A program made the translations under genes and the position numbers. A stretch of 64,000 bases of DNA, from the NCBI GenBank assembly GCA_903835005.1, contig CAILLK010000027.1, positions 43,119 to 107,118 on the forward strand. The letters are read 5' to 3'. The stretch is from an uncultured Bacteroidota bacterium. GTDB taxonomy: Bacteria; Bacteroidota; Bacteroidia; Chitinophagales; Chitinophagaceae. The notes beneath the pieces were generated by a model. That model saw nothing but the letters and a program-made list of their open reading frames with translations. It made no database searches and was not told the DNA's origin. Of this stretch, positions 61,494 to 64,000 are shown piece by piece. The stretch's first letter is position 1; each line of letters begins with the position of its first letter.

Positions 61494-62696
61494 TTATTTA
61501 CTGATACTGAAATCAAAACTGCTTCCTAAGCCAGGCAATGAATTAACTGCAATTGAGCCATTCATCCGTTCAAGCAGTCTTTTTACAGTTGCCAGGCCAA
61601 TACCTGTGCCTTTATTATTAAAGCGATCGGAAGCGCCAAGGGTGCAAAATAAATCAAAAATGCGCTGCTGGTCTGACGGGGCAATACCCGGGCCATTATC
61701 TTTTACAGAAAATTTATAGTTGTGCTTATTTTCTGATGCAGAAAGGAAAATCAGTCCGTTATCCTTGTCATTATATTTTATCGCATTTCCTGCCAGGTTT
61801 AGCAGAATCTGGAGAAGAATGTATTTTGAAGTATACAACACAAGTGAAGCATTTATAACTTCAATGCTGAAACCCGGAGGTAAGGTTATTAGTTTTTCCA
61901 GTTCGCCTGCAATGCTGCCGAAAGTGAATTTTTCTTTAGCGATTGCTACTGAATTAACTGCCACGGAATGATCGAGAATGCCATTAACCATACTTATGGC
62001 TGTATGTGAAGTGTCTTCCAGCAGACCGAGCAGATTCAGCCCATCCTTACTCATACCGGATGAATATTTATCTTTCAGCAAGGCAAGACCCATAGCCAGG
62101 GTACTGAACGGAGATTTAATATCATGTGCAACAACGTTTGCAAATCTTGATAAGTCCTGATTGGTTTTTTCCAGCTGTTTTCGCTGAATTTCCAGTTGCC
62201 TGTTCATTTTTCTTATTTCGAAACCGGAAACAATCTGTCGGGCGAGAGCGGCCAGTGTGATTTTTTGTTCCGCGGAAAGCACTTTTGGCTTATGGTCGAT
62301 AACGCACAAGGTGCCAAGAGCTATACCTGAATTATTGACCAGCGGAACACCGGCGTAAAAGGCAATATGTGGTTTCCCGGTTACGAACGGATTATCAAAA
62401 AAACGTTCATCTCCCGAAGGGTTGTCAACAATAAATATTTCATCGGGATTTAGGATGGCATGAGCGCAAAATGCCAGTTCTCTTTTTGTTTCTGAAATCT
62501 CGAGCCCGATTTTTGATTTGAACCACTGACGGTCGGTGTCAATCAATGTAAGCAGCGAAATGGGTGTATCACAAATTTCAGCAGCTATTCGTGTAATATC
62601 GTCATACTCTTTTTCGGGCAGCGTATCCAGAATGTTATATTCAGATAACGCAGCAAGCCTCTCATCTTCATTAACTGGTTTTATTGCTGCAATCAT
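61494..62696 (-). CDS. GAF-domain sensor histidine kinase
   Basis: 400 residues, no signal or membrane helix, so cytosolic. The N-terminal GAF domain (~20-160) has the phrases YNILDTLPEKEYDDITRIA, DTDRQWFKSKIGLEISETKR and FCAHAIL, known from cyanobacterial and Bacteroidota kinases of this build. A coiled linker leads to the HisKA part with the phosphorylated His in VVAHDIKSPFSTLAMG, and the ATPase domain shows NLAGNAIKYND, VKDNGPGIAPSDQ and GTGIGLATVKRLLERMNG. No regulator gene is adjacent, so it is an orphan kinase. Signal unknown; a small cytosolic ligand is likely. Confidence 0.93.
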   Translation of the reverse strand: MIAAIKPVNEDERLAALSEYNILDTLPEKEYDDITRIAAEICDTPISLLTLIDTDRQWFKSKIGLEISETKRELAFCAHAILNPDEIFIVDNPSGDERFFDNPFVTGKPHIAFYAGVPLVNNSGIALGTLCVIDHKPKVLSAEQKITLAALARQIVSGFEIRKMNRQLEIQRKQLEKTNQDLSRFANVVAHDIKSPFSTLAMGLALLKDKYSSGMSKDGLNLLGLLEDTSHTAISMVNGILDHSVAVNSVAIAKEKFTFGSIAGELEKLITLPPGFSIEVINASLVLYTSKYILLQILLNLAGNAIKYNDKDNGLIFLSASENKHNYKFSVKDNGPGIAPSDQQRIFDLFCTLGASDRFNNKGTGIGLATVKRLLERMNGSIAVNSLPGLGSSFDFSISK

Positions 62697-62752
62697 ATGC
62701 CGGCGTTTGAATTAAGTAACCTACATCTGCCATTATTATACTGTTATGGATG

Positions 62753-62760
62753 CAAAGTTA
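62753..62760 (-). promoter_or_regulatory. -7 promoter box (TAACTTTG) of the GAF kinase
   Basis: Minus-strand TAACTTTG 56 bp before the ATG at 62696. Confidence 0.55.
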
Positions 62761-62951
62761 TAGTTAATAAAAATCATAACGCCTATGCAGGGATATAATT
62801 ATTGGTGGCAACTGTATTTTTCAGGTTTGGCAAAAAATACATTTATAAATGCAAGCATATTTGTGTGAAAAGAGCTACAAGATCACTTTTTAGAAGGTAA
62901 TGCCCCGATTTTGAGAATAGTGTTTGTAAAGATATTATCCATTGAGCAGCG

Positions 62952-63320
62952 TTACCATTTTTTAAAGATTACAAATACAGCAAGTACAATCAGGCCGAAT
63001 CCCAGTATATGGTTCCATTCAAACCTTTGCTTGAAAACGATAATGGAGAAAATCATAAACACCAGGAGGGTTATGGCTTCCTGTATTGTTTTCAACTGAA
63101 CAAGGCTGAAGGGACCGCCATCCTCTTTAAAACCGATACGATTCGCAGGTACCTGGAACAGATATTCGAAAAATGCCAGACCCCAACTGATAAGTATAAT
63201 ACTGAAAAGGCCAAGGTTTTTGCCCCAACTGAGGTCTTTGAACTTAAGATGGCCATACCAGGCGAAAGTCATAAAAGTATTAGAGATCAGAAGAAACGCT
63301 ATTGTAATAAACCCTTTCAT
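62952..63320 (-). CDS. DMT-superfamily small membrane protein (DUF486)
   Basis: 122 residues with four membrane helices. Typical DUF486 phrases: TFAWYGHLKFKD, SWGLAFFEYLFQVPANRIGF, and FSLVQLKTIQEAITLLVF, ending LVIFKKW-like (VFVIFKKW). The family has EmrE-like topology; transport function is not established. Length fits exactly. A TAATTTGC box (63351-63358 region) lies about 30 bp upstream. Monocistronic. Confidence 0.9.
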   Translation of the reverse strand: MKGFITIAFLLISNTFMTFAWYGHLKFKDLSWGKNLGLFSIILISWGLAFFEYLFQVPANRIGFKEDGGPFSLVQLKTIQEAITLLVFMIFSIIVFKQRFEWNHILGFGLIVLAVFVIFKKW

Positions 63321-63804
63321 GCACTAATGGTTTTGTAATGGATACAATACCGCAAATTAAGACAATCGGGTTAATACCCGCAGAGGATAATGTTTTTGAG
63401 CGATCATCGGTAGTAAATACCGGCAAAAAAGACAAAAAGATAAAATTATATTATTCTGCTAATTGTGCATAACAATGATTTAACAAAAAATAAAATAAAA
63501 CAAAATAATGTTAAATAAATATATTAAAATAATTCTTTTTAACCAGAGTGTTCATTAATTTAGTGCTGTGTATATGATCCTTTAAAATTTGGATCTTAGG
63601 GTAATGTCTGGCGATTTGAACGGTTATTAGACCCTTATATCTAATTAAACCGGTGAAAATTAAGAAAACTTAGAATTATGCATATGCAGGTATTGAATTA
63701 AAAAATAAAATATCGTTTTTTAACGGTACTAAACAGGTTCAAAGACGGCAATTCGAGATAAAAAGCGATTCTATTTTTGTAACGAAGTTTAAACAAATGT
63801 CCAT
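63321..63804. other. 484-bp gene-free, very AT-rich region
   Basis: Contains the DUF486 promoter at its left end and a TATTTTTG box for the next gene at its right end. In between are runs of A and T without coding potential. Confidence 0.6.
63772..63779 (+). promoter_or_regulatory. -7 promoter box (TATTTTTG) of the last gene
   Basis: TATTTTTG fits TAnnTTTG exactly, 25 bp before the ATG at 63805. Confidence 0.5.
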
Positions 63805-64000
63805 ATGAAAAAAGTAGTTTTACTAATCCCTCTTGCCCTGGCAGCCATCACCGGTGCCAATGCACAAAGTGTGGGACCGGCCACCCTGAATGCTACCGGG
63901 GGAAGCAAAACAATCGGCACCCAGGAATTTGAGTGGAGTGTAGGGGAGATGACGATGGTGAGCACTTTTGCCGGCAGCAATGTGATTGTTACCCAGGGGG
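63805..64000 (+). CDS. Secreted protein, N-terminal part (cut by window edge), probable T9SS cargo
   Basis: 65 codons are visible before the window ends. Signal peptide MKKVVLLIPLALAAITGANA, followed by QSVGPATLNATGGSKTIG, FEWSVGEMTMVSTFAG and NVIVTQG. This phrase order (ATLNATGG, then a SVGEM strand and a VTQG strand) is that of short secreted Bacteroidota proteins that end in a T9SS sorting domain. The C-terminus lies outside the window, so the sorting domain is inferred, not seen. Confidence 0.75.
   Translation, partial: MKKVVLLIPLALAAITGANAQSVGPATLNATGGSKTIGTQEFEWSVGEMTMVSTFAGSNVIVTQG

Overview
The window reads as chromosomal DNA from a member of the Bacteroidota, most likely a Chitinophagaceae/Sphingobacteriia-type gliding or predatory lineage. 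The evidence is consistent. At least eight secreted proteins end in the type IX secretion (T9SS) type A sorting domain (PNP motif, then a GxYxV/IxI strand). There is a SusC/CirA-like TonB receptor with a CarboxypepD_reg plug extension. The nusB-DUF1573-yajC-coaE cluster has the gene order usual in this phylum. Promoters carry the phylum's -7 box TAnnTTTG rather than TATAAT, and Shine-Dalgarno sequences are mostly absent.

Layout. 1-2.4 kb: two tandem paralogous T9SS-type surface proteins on the minus strand, the first cut by the window edge. 2.6-4.5 kb: a DedA membrane protein and an MFS transporter. 4.8-15.7 kb: one 3629-residue adhesin-like protein made of 15 BIG2-type and 21 novel-looking ~90-residue repeats. 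15.9-19.6 kb: a predicted secreted metalloprotease (DUF922-like), a thiolase, a lipoprotein, a REP-like palindromic element and an IscA-type protein. 19.6-20.8 kb: a 1.2 kb gene-free stretch with a phased A-tract decamer array. 20.8-27.7 kb: three tandem NHL-repeat T9SS proteins; the largest is split by one in-frame TGA, and the other two are recent duplicates. 28.2-33.6 kb: a tightly overlapping YfhO/acyltransferase/flippase/Kir-channel operon. 33.6-36.3 kb: coaE, yajC, DUF1573 lipoprotein and nusB. 36.6-45 kb: a T9SS protein, a LytTR/LytS two-component pair and a TMTC-like membrane TPR protein. 45.3-47.0 kb: a patatin phospholipase. 47.3-47.9 kb: tRNA-Lys with three broken tRNA copies and a GIY-YIG nuclease. 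48.2-50.8 kb: a peptide ABC permease and an M28 peptidase. 51-52 kb: a small membrane protein between regulatory repeats. 52.2-59.9 kb: a T9SS BIG2 protein, a C10 cysteine protease with a small partner, and a TonB receptor. 60-64 kb: a small Cys/His-rich membrane protein, a TPR protein, a GAF histidine kinase, a DUF486 protein and the start of another T9SS-type protein.

How the parts may work together. Much of the window serves the cell surface: T9SS cargo (adhesin, NHL propellers, C10 protease), membrane polymer modification and flipping, and nutrient uptake. The most unusual regulatory signal is a set of 9-bp direct repeats that fit the LytTR-regulator consensus, spaced 20-21 bp. They occur at two duplicated control elements beside the two-component genes (38.66 and 38.93 kb) and again 12.5 kb away (51.20 and 51.69 kb), at three of the four sites next to a TTG-N19/21-TAnnTTGC promoter. 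This suggests a small LytTR regulon visible inside one window. Other notable structures are heptad and octad tandem repeats that sit exactly on gene boundaries and even provide start or stop codons, and a tRNA locus that looks interrupted and duplicated around a GIY-YIG nuclease gene.
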